This document shows positions 18,838 through 27,393 of a DNA stretch of 64,000 nucleotides, piece after piece. Position 1 is the first letter of the stretch, and every line of letters starts with the position of its first letter. The DNA is from Candidatus Rhabdochlamydia oedothoracis (GTDB lineage: Bacteria > Chlamydiota > Chlamydiia > Chlamydiales > Rhabdochlamydiaceae): the NCBI RefSeq assembly GCF_019453995.1, contig NZ_CP075587.1:1488001-1552000 (forward strand). The letters run 5' to 3'. The notes under the pieces are model-generated. The model saw only the letters and a program-made list of their open reading frames with translations. It had not been told where the DNA came from and made no database searches. Both the position numbers and the translations under genes were made by a program.

Positions 18838-20790
18838 CTACAAGAACCTTTTTATAATCCGAGAGAGATCTTGATAGGTAAGATAAATAAAGAGAGTAAC
18901 TAAAAATACGACAAAGGGAATAACCAGCTTCTGCATGGTTTTTGCCTTGATCGGTTTTTTAGTCATCCACTCCCAAACAGAAAAACAGATATGACCTCCG
19001 TCTAATATTGGAATAGGCAGCAGGTTTAAAACGCCTAAATTCAAACTAATCATCCCCAGCCAAAAAAGAGCTTCTTTGCTTCCTTCAGCCCAACTTGTAT
19101 GCATGATTTCTACGATTCCAATTGGACCTGTTAGAGCCTTTGGGGTTAAAATTCCAGTCATAAGAGCCGTTATTGTTTTACCCATTTCTTGAAAGGCGCT
19201 GGAAAAAAGCGCTAAAGGAGAAGGATTATAATTTACTTTACAATCAGCTAAACTTACACCTAATCTAAGCTCTTTTTGTTGATCTTGCCATGTTTTTAAG
19301 GCTTGATCTTTAATCTTAGGATCTTCAATGGCATCAATCATCTTACGTTGTTCTTGCAATTGATGCGTATGAAACATCTTGATAGATTCTGGCAAAGGTA
19401 ATTGATTAAATGGCTTAGGCTGTACTGGTTTGAGTAAATGTAGATTTTCAACTGTTTTTATTAACTCATCTGTTCCAATGGAATGAACAATCTTTCCAAG
19501 TCCACGCCAATCTACTTGATCGATAAATGCTTTATCGGCTGTTTTCCAAGAAAGAGTCTCGAGCGCTTGGCTATCTCGAGAGACAACTATTTGTACTAAG
19601 TGAGTTTGTAGTTGGTTTAGCAATTCATATCCTGAATGAATTCTTACCCCATCAACAGCTATGATTTGATCATTTGCTTCTAAAGGCACTTCTAAAAAAG
19701 ATCCTTTTTTTAATTCATGCATCTGTTCTTGAGAATCATTATTGAAAAAGGAAATTAAGTGATCTACCTTGCAATCCGAGGTGATTTGATAGGGAATAAA
19801 ATACAGATCATTTAGCTTGCCTTGTATTTTAGCTTCGTTTTGCCAATCGCTAATCTCATCTTTTTGAGATGTATTTATCCGTAAATCGGAAACTCTTAAG
19901 CGAGGAACTCTTGTTAGAAAAACCTCAGAACCTCTTTTAATTGTAAGCAAGGCTTTTTTTTGATTAATTGTAGATACTAATTGCTGCCTTGAGAAAACAA
20001 TCTCTCCATCTACCCACACAATGCGATCTTTATTTTGGATCCCGCTATTTTCCATGGGAGATCCTGCAGGAATACTTGAATTCACAGCGCCTATGCTTTG
20101 AGAATAGATCAAAAAGTTAGCAGGTTGCACAGCTTGCATAATCAATCTGCTTCTCTCTATTCCTTTTAGTTGATTTGTATCGTTGCAAATTAGAGTAAAA
20201 GGGTGTTGTTTTTGATCTAGATAATTGATTTGGGTCCCTTGAATCTTAGGGGCTTGTTCTTCTAGAGCGACATACGCATAGAGCTGTCTAAATTGTGATA
20301 AAGGCTTATTGTTAATTTGCGTAATACGATCCCCGGGATAGATCTCTGAAAAGCAAGCTTCTAAATCAGAATCAACCCAACCTACAATTTGCGTATGATC
20401 TGAAAAGGAATCTTGCCTTCCTCCAGAGAGCCATAAGATACAAAATATGAATAAAGCAAAAACAGCGTTTATCAAAGGCCCCATAAAAGCGACTTTAATT
20501 CGTGCCCAAGGTTTTTTTGCGTAAAAACTATTAGGGATTTGATAAGGCTCTAAAGTTCCTTCTTTTTCCATTCCTGCAATTCGTACATATCCTCCAAAGG
20601 GGAGCCAGCACAACTGCCATTTCACACCCTGGTATTGCCAATCGCAAATGGGACTACCAAATCCAATAGAAAAAACTTCTACTTTCATTCCTTCTTTTCG
20701 AGCCATCCAATAATGACCAAACTCATGAATAAATACGATAAGACCAAGTCCAAAAGCTGCTAAAATAAAATAGATCACGCTAAATATCAT
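18838..20790 (-). CDS. rseP: site-2 intramembrane metalloprotease RseP
   Basis: This zinc protease cuts membrane-anchored regulators within the membrane. The 650-residue protein starts with a membrane helix carrying the zinc motif H-E-F-G-H near residue 23, followed by G-F-G-S-P and a second helix near 105. Two PDZ-like regions occupy the middle (about 120-240 and 330-450). The third zinc ligand sits in the C-terminal L-L-P-I-P-I-L-D-G-G-H near 600, before the last helices. At 650 residues it is longer than the 450 of enterobacterial RseP, as in other chlamydiae. It follows dxr by 19 bp in one operon. Confidence 0.92.
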   Translation of the reverse strand: MIFSVIYFILAAFGLGLIVFIHEFGHYWMARKEGMKVEVFSIGFGSPICDWQYQGVKWQLCWLPFGGYVRIAGMEKEGTLEPYQIPNSFYAKKPWARIKVAFMGPLINAVFALFIFCILWLSGGRQDSFSDHTQIVGWVDSDLEACFSEIYPGDRITQINNKPLSQFRQLYAYVALEEQAPKIQGTQINYLDQKQHPFTLICNDTNQLKGIERSRLIMQAVQPANFLIYSQSIGAVNSSIPAGSPMENSGIQNKDRIVWVDGEIVFSRQQLVSTINQKKALLTIKRGSEVFLTRVPRLRVSDLRINTSQKDEISDWQNEAKIQGKLNDLYFIPYQITSDCKVDHLISFFNNDSQEQMHELKKGSFLEVPLEANDQIIAVDGVRIHSGYELLNQLQTHLVQIVVSRDSQALETLSWKTADKAFIDQVDWRGLGKIVHSIGTDELIKTVENLHLLKPVQPKPFNQLPLPESIKMFHTHQLQEQRKMIDAIEDPKIKDQALKTWQDQQKELRLGVSLADCKVNYNPSPLALFSSAFQEMGKTITALMTGILTPKALTGPIGIVEIMHTSWAEGSKEALFWLGMISLNLGVLNLLPIPILDGGHICFSVWEWMTKKPIKAKTMQKLVIPFVVFLVTLFIYLTYQDLSRIIKRFL

Positions 20791-20809
20791 AATATATGCC
20801 TATACCTTT

Positions 20810-21952
20810 TTAAACAGAGTTTGCATGTAGACGACCAAGTCTATCTGTTTCTAGAATTTTTTCCAAAGTTAGCTCTCTCTCTGGTCGATACTTCATTAAT
20901 AGTTTTTCTAATCTATCTGAAATATCTATCCAAAGAATTTCGCCTTTTACAAATCTTTCCACTAATATTTCATTCACAGCATTTAAATAACAAGGGGTTG
21001 TTCCTCCTTGCTTTAATGCGTAATAACAAAGATTTATACATTTAAAACTAGGATTCGGCGCCAAAAACTCCAGTTTGGAAAAATTTGTATAATCAAACCG
21101 CTCAATTAGGCCTGGATAACGTTTAGGATGGCTCAGTGCGTATTGAATAGGAACTAACATAGTAGGAGCTGACATTTGAGCCAACATCGAACCATCAATG
21201 AACTCAACCATACTATGAATGACACTCTGCGGATGAATAACAATCTCTATGTTTTCAGATGTAATACCAAATAAAAAATGCGCTTCGATCAATTCTAAAC
21301 CTTTATTCATTAAAGTTGAGGAATCAATAGTATTTTTTACCCCCATCTGCCAAGTAGGATGCATAAGGGCTTCTTTTAGCGTGACTTGACAGAGCTTATC
21401 GCGAGAATAGCCTAAAAAAGGTCCACCAGATGCGGTTAAAAGCAATCTTCTCACAGACTTATGATCTTTTCCTTCTAAGCACTGAAATAAAGCGCTATGT
21501 TCACTATCGATGGGAAGGACAGAAGCTCCATGTTCTTTCGCAGTACGCATGATGAGTTCCCCTGCAGCTACTAGAACTTCTTTATTAGCTAAAGCTACGT
21601 TTTTTGCCACCTTTAGAGCGCTTAAAGTAGGCTCTATCCCTACACTTCCAGACATAGCGGATACAACGATATCAGCTTCTTGAAGGGAGGCTACCTCTTT
21701 TAATCCTTCTATACCTGTAACAATTTTTTGTTGGGGCAGGCGTTTTTGTAGTTCAAATGCTTTTTTCTGATCATAAACTGCAATGATCTGTGGCTGCCAT
21801 TTATGTGCTTGTTGTTCCAAAAGATCAATTTGAGAATGAGCAGCTAATGCAATTGGCTTGAAACCCTCAGGTTTAAGATGATCAATGACATCTAAAGTTT
21901 GGGTTCCAATGGAGCCGGTACTGCCTAAAATAACTACATTTTTTTGCTTCAT
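20810..21952 (-). CDS. dxr: 1-deoxy-D-xylulose 5-phosphate reductoisomerase
   Basis: Dxr converts DXP to 2-C-methyl-D-erythritol 4-phosphate with NADPH, the committed step of the MEP isoprenoid route. The 380-residue protein opens with the NADPH fold I-L-G-S-T-G-S-I-G-T-Q-T-L. It has A-L-A-N-K-E-V-L-V-A-A-G near residue 120, the metal-binding P-I-D-S-E-H-S-A-L near 147, and M-H-P-T-W-Q-M-G-V-K-N-T-I-D-S-S-T-L-M-N-K near 195. Length is normal. It lies between the ytg operon and rseP, the order I recall from Chlamydia trachomatis (CT071-CT072). Confidence 0.95.
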   Translation of the reverse strand: MKQKNVVILGSTGSIGTQTLDVIDHLKPEGFKPIALAAHSQIDLLEQQAHKWQPQIIAVYDQKKAFELQKRLPQQKIVTGIEGLKEVASLQEADIVVSAMSGSVGIEPTLSALKVAKNVALANKEVLVAAGELIMRTAKEHGASVLPIDSEHSALFQCLEGKDHKSVRRLLLTASGGPFLGYSRDKLCQVTLKEALMHPTWQMGVKNTIDSSTLMNKGLELIEAHFLFGITSENIEIVIHPQSVIHSMVEFIDGSMLAQMSAPTMLVPIQYALSHPKRYPGLIERFDYTNFSKLEFLAPNPSFKCINLCYYALKQGGTTPCYLNAVNEILVERFVKGEILWIDISDRLEKLLMKYRPERELTLEKILETDRLGRLHANSV

Positions 21953-21959
21953 ACAGTAC

Positions 21960-22952
21960 TCATCTTAATTCTAAGTATTTTTTTTGTTTAGCTAATCTAG
22001 AGAGAGTGACGGATCTTTTTATTTTAATAAACAATAAAGAAGCAGAATAAATAACCGTGATCACAAATACAACAAGGCCAGCTGTAGATAAGGACATATC
22101 ATGCACAGAGAGTAAATGTCTGGCCATAGCTACACTTAATAGAGAAGAAAAAGATCCAATCATACAAGAGTAGAAGATCATGGGCTTTAAGCGTTTTGTA
22201 AAAATCCGTGCAATGAGAACAGGGCCGACAAGCAAGCTTAACACCAATAAAACCCCCACAGCACGAAACGCTCCAATCACAGTAGCCGCAGTTAAACCCA
22301 TTAACAGATAATGAAATAGAGAAGGCCTTACTCCTAAAACCGTTGCAAAGCAAGGATCAAAAATAACCATTTTAAATTCTTTGAAAAAGATCCCTACTAC
22401 AAATATATCTAATAAAACAACCCAAGAAATAAGTTTTAAATCATCTAGATGCAGAGCATCTACATTACCCATGACAGCTTCTATTCCTAAATGTGTGCTC
22501 TTTGTATACATAGTTACAATTGTCACACCTAAGGCAAAAAAAAGAGTAAATATAAGCCCAATACTTGCATCTTCTTGCAATCTTAAAGAATGAATGAGAA
22601 ATTGTGTAAGTACAGTTGTAAGTATAGCTGTGATAAAAGCTGCTAATAATAAAACATAAACCCCAATGACAACCTGGGTTTGTTGTTGAGAGAAAAAGGC
22701 CACCATTAAATAAGCCACACTAATCCCTAATAAAACCGTATGAGATAAACTATTTGCTAACATAGTGCTTTTCTTTAAGACGAGCAAACTTCCCACAATT
22801 GCGCTTGTACAAGAGATTAAGCTTAATACAAAGATCTGTAATTCATCGGATACTATTTCTGCCATAGAGAGCTGTCCGCTAAAAAAGAGAAATAAGCGTT
22901 GTATAAATATTGCAAAAAAAGAAAAAAAATCTTTAGCAAAATAGGGATTCAT
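21960..22952 (-). CDS. ytgD: metal ABC transporter permease YtgD
   Basis: This second permease of the Ytg/Tro metal importer (iron, manganese or zinc) has 330 residues and about eight or nine membrane helices of the ABC-3 family. Family motifs include S-H-T-V-L-L-G-I near residue 70 and G-V-L-L-V-L-S-L-L-V-G-P near 230. Its ATG overlaps the ytgCR stop by 4 bp (ATGA), showing translational coupling. Its stop is 8 bp before dxr, so the ytg genes and dxr-rseP could be read through together. Confidence 0.9.
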   Translation of the reverse strand: MNPYFAKDFFSFFAIFIQRLFLFFSGQLSMAEIVSDELQIFVLSLISCTSAIVGSLLVLKKSTMLANSLSHTVLLGISVAYLMVAFFSQQQTQVVIGVYVLLLAAFITAILTTVLTQFLIHSLRLQEDASIGLIFTLFFALGVTIVTMYTKSTHLGIEAVMGNVDALHLDDLKLISWVVLLDIFVVGIFFKEFKMVIFDPCFATVLGVRPSLFHYLLMGLTAATVIGAFRAVGVLLVLSLLVGPVLIARIFTKRLKPMIFYSCMIGSFSSLLSVAMARHLLSVHDMSLSTAGLVVFVITVIYSASLLFIKIKRSVTLSRLAKQKKYLELR

Positions 22953-24277
22953 AATGTTGTTTCCCTTGCTGGAATGGGCTGCGAATGAGGATCTTGTTTA
23001 GGATCATTTAAAAGCTCTGTAAGCTGAGCTTCTATCTCTGGGCTGATGATATGCTCCATCCCTTCCGCACTTCGATGTACTTTCTCTATACCCTGTCCTA
23101 AATAAACTAAATATGCCTCCCACAGTCTATGCAAACGTATAACCCTTGCTGCTCTTTGGACCCCATCGCTAGTTAAATTATACTTAAAATCTATTTTTTT
23201 TAGCCATCCTTGTTGCTTAAGGTATCCAAGAAGAAGAGTGGTATGAACATAGGACAAACTAGATTTTGCTTGTATCTCTTTTTTGGACAACCCTTCTTGA
23301 AGCTGCAACTTCCACAGCAATTTAAGCAGGTTTTCTTCCTTGCAATTCCATCGAAATCTAGCAATTCGCCATAAGCGAAATGCAAAACCTCTTGTAGGGC
23401 TAAAAAGTAAGGAGAAAAAAGCTAAAAATATAGCTACTAATAGAATCATAGGTCCTGTTGGAAAAGAAAACCTCTCATTACCAAACCATTTAGGTACTTC
23501 AAAAGATAAGTAATTACCTAAAAATCCACTAACAGCTCCAAAAATAGCAGATAAAATAAATATCTTACTTAATCGATTGCTCCATTGACGTGCAGCAACA
23601 GAGGGTGCAATCAACATACCGGACATCAAAACAACACCTACACTTCGAATCCCAATGACAATCGCTAAGACAAGAAGGAAAAATAATATCGTTTCAATCA
23701 ATCGTACAGAAGTATTTAAAACCCTTGAAAAATCCCGGTCAAACAAAACAAGAATAATAGGTCGGTAGCAAAGCAAGATAATAGCTATAACAACCAAAGT
23801 TAACCCTGCATAAATCCAAATATGGGACTGAGTCATAGTAGCTACTTGTCCATATAGAAACATTTGTGCCATTTTATAATAAATGACATTTGTCGTTTGC
23901 ATACGACTTGCAAATAAAACTCCTATTCCAAAAAAAGAAGAAAGAATAAAGCACAGGGCTCCATCATCTTTTACTCTAGTTAATTTCTGCATCTTTTCGA
24001 GAAACCATAAACCTATACAAGCAGAAATAAACCCTCCGACTAAAACGCTTAAGGAAACCAAATCGTATTGTCCAGGGAAAAAAGTGGATAAAAAGAGCAA
24101 AGATAAAATAACCCCTGGATAAGCCGCATGGGATAGAGCCTCTCCTAACAAAGAGCGCTTGCGCATAAGAACAATGACTCCTACAATAGCACTTGACAAA
24201 CACATCAGCATGCTAGCTATTGTTGGTGCTTGTAAAACAGGATCGGAAAAAAACTGCCACACAGAAGATAAAATCAC
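22949..24277 (-). CDS. ytgCR: YtgCR: metal permease fused to a DtxR-type repressor
   Basis: This protein joins a membrane permease to a metal-responsive regulator. Residues ~1-290 are an ABC-3 permease (A-L-S-H-A-A-Y-P-G-V near residue 50, helices to ~290). Residues ~310-442 look like a DtxR repressor: a winged helix (L-L-K-L-L-W-K-L-Q-L, T-S-D-G-V-Q-R-A-A-R) and the metal/dimer region H-R-L-W-E-A-Y-L and A-E-G-M-E-H-I-I-S. In C. trachomatis the regulator part is released by cleavage and represses the operon when iron is present; that it does so here is inference. The gene overlaps both neighbours by 4 bp. Confidence 0.9.
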   Translation of the reverse strand: MILSSVWQFFSDPVLQAPTIASMLMCLSSAIVGVIVLMRKRSLLGEALSHAAYPGVILSLLFLSTFFPGQYDLVSLSVLVGGFISACIGLWFLEKMQKLTRVKDDGALCFILSSFFGIGVLFASRMQTTNVIYYKMAQMFLYGQVATMTQSHIWIYAGLTLVVIAIILLCYRPIILVLFDRDFSRVLNTSVRLIETILFFLLVLAIVIGIRSVGVVLMSGMLIAPSVAARQWSNRLSKIFILSAIFGAVSGFLGNYLSFEVPKWFGNERFSFPTGPMILLVAIFLAFFSLLFSPTRGFAFRLWRIARFRWNCKEENLLKLLWKLQLQEGLSKKEIQAKSSLSYVHTTLLLGYLKQQGWLKKIDFKYNLTSDGVQRAARVIRLHRLWEAYLVYLGQGIEKVHRSAEGMEHIISPEIEAQLTELLNDPKQDPHSQPIPARETTL

Positions 24278-25041
24278 GATATCCCTGTGGTCTTATTTTG
24301 TGTTAAATGAGCCGCCTCATCTAATAAAACATGTGATCTTCCAAAAGTACGCATAATCATATCAGAACAAAAAACCTCCTGCACAGGACCATTTGCAATC
24401 AAACATGTATTTAATAAAATGACCCAATCAAAATAGGTTTTTACCGTTGATAAATCATGATGCACAACAAGTAGAGTTTTTCCTTGTTCCCTGAGCTTAT
24501 TCATCAAAACCACAATAGCTTTCTCTGTTGCTATATCAACTCCTGCAAAAGGCTCATCCATTAAATAAAATTCTGCTTCTTGCATAAGAGCTCGAGCAAT
24601 AAATAGCCTTTGTTGTTGTCCTCCTGACAATTGGCTAATCTGTCTATTTGCAAAAGAGAGCATCCCTACTAGGCCCAATGCCTTTTTTGTAGCTTCTCTA
24701 TCCGCTGCTTTAGGCCATTTCAAATATCCTATCTTGTTATATCTACCCATCAAAACAAGCTCAAAAGCTGTAATAGGAAAATCCCAATCTACAGAAGAGC
24801 GTTGGGGTACATAGGCAATTTTCTTACGAGATTTTTTAAAAGGCTGATCCAAAAAAGTAATGGTACCCGATAACACATCAACCATTTCTAACATAGCCTT
24901 TAAAAGAGTGCTTTTTCCTGCTCCATTAGGCCCAATAATTCCCACGAGTTTGCCTTTTGGAATAGTTAAATTAATGTCCCAAAGAACCGCTATTTTTCCA
25001 TAAGTCACAGTAATATTTTCTACCTCAATAGCATTTTGCAT
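24274..25041 (-). CDS. ytgB: metal ABC transporter ATP-binding protein YtgB
   Basis: The ATPase of the Ytg importer has Walker A G-P-N-G-A-G-K-S-T, a Q-loop after V-P-Q-R-S, signature L-S-G-G-Q-Q-Q-R, Walker B Y-L-M-D-E-P-F and the H-loop histidine in V-V-H-H-D-L. I chose ATG 25041 because AAGGGC lies 6 bp before it and just after the ytgA stop; an in-frame ATG at 25065 would add eight residues and overlap ytgA. The stop overlaps the ytgCR start by 4 bp. Confidence 0.93.
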   Translation of the reverse strand: MQNAIEVENITVTYGKIAVLWDINLTIPKGKLVGIIGPNGAGKSTLLKAMLEMVDVLSGTITFLDQPFKKSRKKIAYVPQRSSVDWDFPITAFELVLMGRYNKIGYLKWPKAADREATKKALGLVGMLSFANRQISQLSGGQQQRLFIARALMQEAEFYLMDEPFAGVDIATEKAIVVLMNKLREQGKTLLVVHHDLSTVKTYFDWVILLNTCLIANGPVQEVFCSDMIMRTFGRSHVLLDEAAHLTQNKTTGIS

Positions 25042-25049
25042 GTAAGCCC

Positions 25050-26051
25050 TTAGTTTTTTTCCCATTCTGAAAGAATTGTACTTGTATTATACCACATCAT
25101 ATCCAAGTAATTACTGGCCCCGCTATCTTTTCCTCCCATTGAATCGCTATAAAGAGAAGAACTGGCCATATGGACCTTGAGTCCTTTTTTCTGGCAATCG
25201 TGAATGATCTTGTTCAATGCATCTCGATTAACACTGGACTCAGGGAAAACCGTCCGGATATGCTTTTCTAATAAAAAATTTACAATGTATTGGATATCGC
25301 TTGAGCTTAATTGTCCATCTGGAGCTAAACCCTCCGGTGCATTTACTCGGCTTTGCCAATACTCTTCATCAGGATTTGCTAAATAAGCTCGCGTAAAATA
25401 ATTAAATGCATCATGACTTGTAACAAGATAGCGTTGAGATGAAGGGATTTCATGCATTGCATGGTAAATCTTTTTGTCCATTCTTTGCATCGCTTCTAAA
25501 AGATTTTTTCCGTTATTCTTATAAAATTCTGCCGATTCAGGGTCTAATCTAGAGAATTCTTGTACGATGGGATCTATGATTAGACTCCATAATGAAATAT
25601 CCATCCAGATATGGGGATCAACTGTCCTGTCTATATAAATAATTTCTTTTGGAACTAGGCGAGCTACTACATCTCCTAAAGCAATGGCATTTTTATGATT
25701 CAATAAATGATTACTTAAACTAGCTCCATGTTCCAAACCCAAACCATTATAAAACACAATAGTTGCCATCCGGAGTTTTTCATCATCTCCTTTGACCATT
25801 TCGTAACTATGAGGATCTATTTGACCTGAAATAAGAGACATGTGTAAAACTTTTTCTTGTCCAATTTGTCTTACAATATCATCTATCATAGCTACAGTAG
25901 ATAACACTTTAATTTTATCACTAGATTGCATCCATTGATTAAATAGATTTGACGATACCCTCGTTTTACTACAACAAGATAGCAGAAAAAGACCGCTTAA
26001 ACATGCTATAGAAAGAAAAGATCCCACTATTCTTATCCACTTATTAATCAT
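25050..26051 (-). CDS. ytgA: periplasmic metal-binding lipoprotein YtgA
   Basis: This cluster A-I solute-binding protein captures metal for YtgBCD. The 333-residue protein has a lipoprotein signal: helix at residues ~8-26 and the lipobox L-L-S-C. Metal ligands of the family are visible: a histidine in D-P-H-S-Y-E near residue 80, D-P-H-I-W-M-D near 145, H-D-A-F-N-Y near 212, and an aspartate in the C-terminal lobe. It is the first gene of the ytg operon. Confidence 0.92.
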   Translation of the reverse strand: MINKWIRIVGSFLSIACLSGLFLLSCCSKTRVSSNLFNQWMQSSDKIKVLSTVAMIDDIVRQIGQEKVLHMSLISGQIDPHSYEMVKGDDEKLRMATIVFYNGLGLEHGASLSNHLLNHKNAIALGDVVARLVPKEIIYIDRTVDPHIWMDISLWSLIIDPIVQEFSRLDPESAEFYKNNGKNLLEAMQRMDKKIYHAMHEIPSSQRYLVTSHDAFNYFTRAYLANPDEEYWQSRVNAPEGLAPDGQLSSSDIQYIVNFLLEKHIRTVFPESSVNRDALNKIIHDCQKKGLKVHMASSSLYSDSMGGKDSGASNYLDMMWYNTSTILSEWEKN

Positions 26052-26526
26052 TTAGACCAAGCTCTAACTTTTTAAAAAAAGTCATTTTATCAATTATTGT
26101 CAGATTAGTAAACCCGTAATTATTTCTAAACACGGAGTAATCCTAAACCCTTTCATTCCAAAATTCAAATGCAAAACTAAAAAGCTAAGCGATATTAGCA
26201 ATATGCCCTTAGAATATATAAATGACTTTGTTTTCAAATTGAATGGGAATAAATTAGCAAACATCTGTCTTAAAAATTAAGCGGAATTTTAAAAAATTCT
26301 GAATAGACTAAATCTTTTTAAAGATTTTTTGTAAGATACAAATAATTATTGCAAAAAAAGAACCTTGTCATAAAATCAAAGGAAATTGCTTTGAAATTTA
26401 AAAGTCATATAGAGAATCTTAAGCATTTAAAAAAGATAAATTCATAACTGTATTAGTTATCTGTAAAATTAAGATTGAAAATAAAGAAACAATTTAGTTT
26501 AATCCAAAGACTCAAAGGAAAACAAT
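26052..26526. other. 475-bp divergent intergenic region
   Basis: AT-rich DNA between ytgA (leftward) and the small gene at 26551 (rightward). Apart from the promoter candidate at 26084-26112 I see no gene, tRNA or repeat. YtgR should act somewhere here if the operon is autoregulated, but no operator can be pointed to with confidence. Confidence 0.5.
26084..26112 (-). promoter_or_regulatory. candidate promoter of the ytg operon
   Basis: On the minus strand TTTACT, 17 bp, TAAAAT, leaving about a 30-nt leader before the ytgA ATG. Both boxes are fair matches to the sigma66/sigma70 consensus. Confidence 0.4.
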
Positions 26527-26550
26527 TTGCAACAAAAAGGGACGCCTCTT

Positions 26551-27099
26551 ATGAGCCATAAAGAAGACATAGTCGAGCATAAAACAAAAAATTTAAAAGA
26601 AATTGAAGAAATTATCGCAAAAGCAATTAAAAAAGTCAATGGAAGAAAAGAGAATGACCTCTGCAAGTATTTACCGATGACATCAGGTGGTTATATGCAT
26701 CATTTTACTTTAAGAAAAATGAAAACGCGCCAACCTCATGAACTGGGTTCTATGCTCGAAAAATATATTATTAATTCAGAAAGACCTGCTACTGTCCCTC
26801 CTAAACAACGCGCTGCTAGAGGCTCTCGCAAACGTCGCGATCAGCTCACCTTTACCCGTAATCAAATTGAAAGAATGCTCAATATTGCTCGTTTAGCTGG
26901 AGATAAAGAAATGGTTTCCATTTTAGCCCCTAAAAAATCTTTAGCAACTTGTAAAAGAGAATTAATTGCTTCTATTCGTCATTCTCGAGTGGAGCCTGAT
27001 TTGTGGAATGCCTATGTAGAGTCCTTAAATACTCAACAAAATCCACCTACTAATGCTTCTCTAATGGATATTCTCTCTGCTATGCAAGGCAACAAGTAA
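26551..27099 (+). CDS. conserved chlamydial protein, CT066-like by position
   Basis: From the ATG at 26551 this protein has 182 residues. A TTG at 26527 with AAAGGA upstream is an alternative start. It is basic, with R-A-A-R-G-S-R-K-R-R-D-Q in the middle followed by two predicted helices (F-T-R-N-Q-I-E-R-M-L-N-I-A-R). No membrane segment or signal peptide. It lies between ytgA and npt1, where I recall the uncharacterised CT066 in C. trachomatis, so it is probably that gene's relative. The basic patch would suit nucleic acid binding, but no function is known to me. Confidence 0.65.
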   Translation: MSHKEDIVEHKTKNLKEIEEIIAKAIKKVNGRKENDLCKYLPMTSGGYMHHFTLRKMKTRQPHELGSMLEKYIINSERPATVPPKQRAARGSRKRRDQLTFTRNQIERMLNIARLAGDKEMVSILAPKKSLATCKRELIASIRHSRVEPDLWNAYVESLNTQQNPPTNASLMDILSAMQGNK

Positions 27100-27106
27100 T
27101 TTATCT

Positions 27107-27158
27107 AAAAACACCTGTTTGTTGGCTTTTTAATAACTTAAAAAAGCAGGTGTTTTTC
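27107..27158 (+). terminator. terminator after the CT066-like gene
   Basis: AAAAACACCTG pairs with CAGGTGTTTTT, with an inner CTTTTT/AAAAAG stem, and the outer stem runs into TTTTTCTTATTT. It starts 7 bp after the stop. Confidence 0.75.
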
Positions 27159-27241
27159 TTATTTATCTCATTATCAATGTTTTAAAATTAAAAAAACCAT
27201 TTACCTGAATAAATAAACTCTTAACATTCCATAAATTACCC

Positions 27242-27269
27242 TTGAAAAGAAATAAATTTGTGGTATAAT
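27242..27269 (+). promoter_or_regulatory. sigma66-type promoter of npt1
   Basis: TTGAAA, 16 bp, TATAAT, about 125 bp before the npt1 ATG. Both boxes are close to consensus. Confidence 0.6.
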
Positions 27270-27393
27270 TGATTAGTTATATCGTAGATTTGAAATGTCA
27301 AACATTATTCGCTTAAAATATTTTTAAGCCTATCGCAATCGACTTCAATTTACAAAAAAAATTGTTTGAATCTTGTCTAAAGGATTATATTAT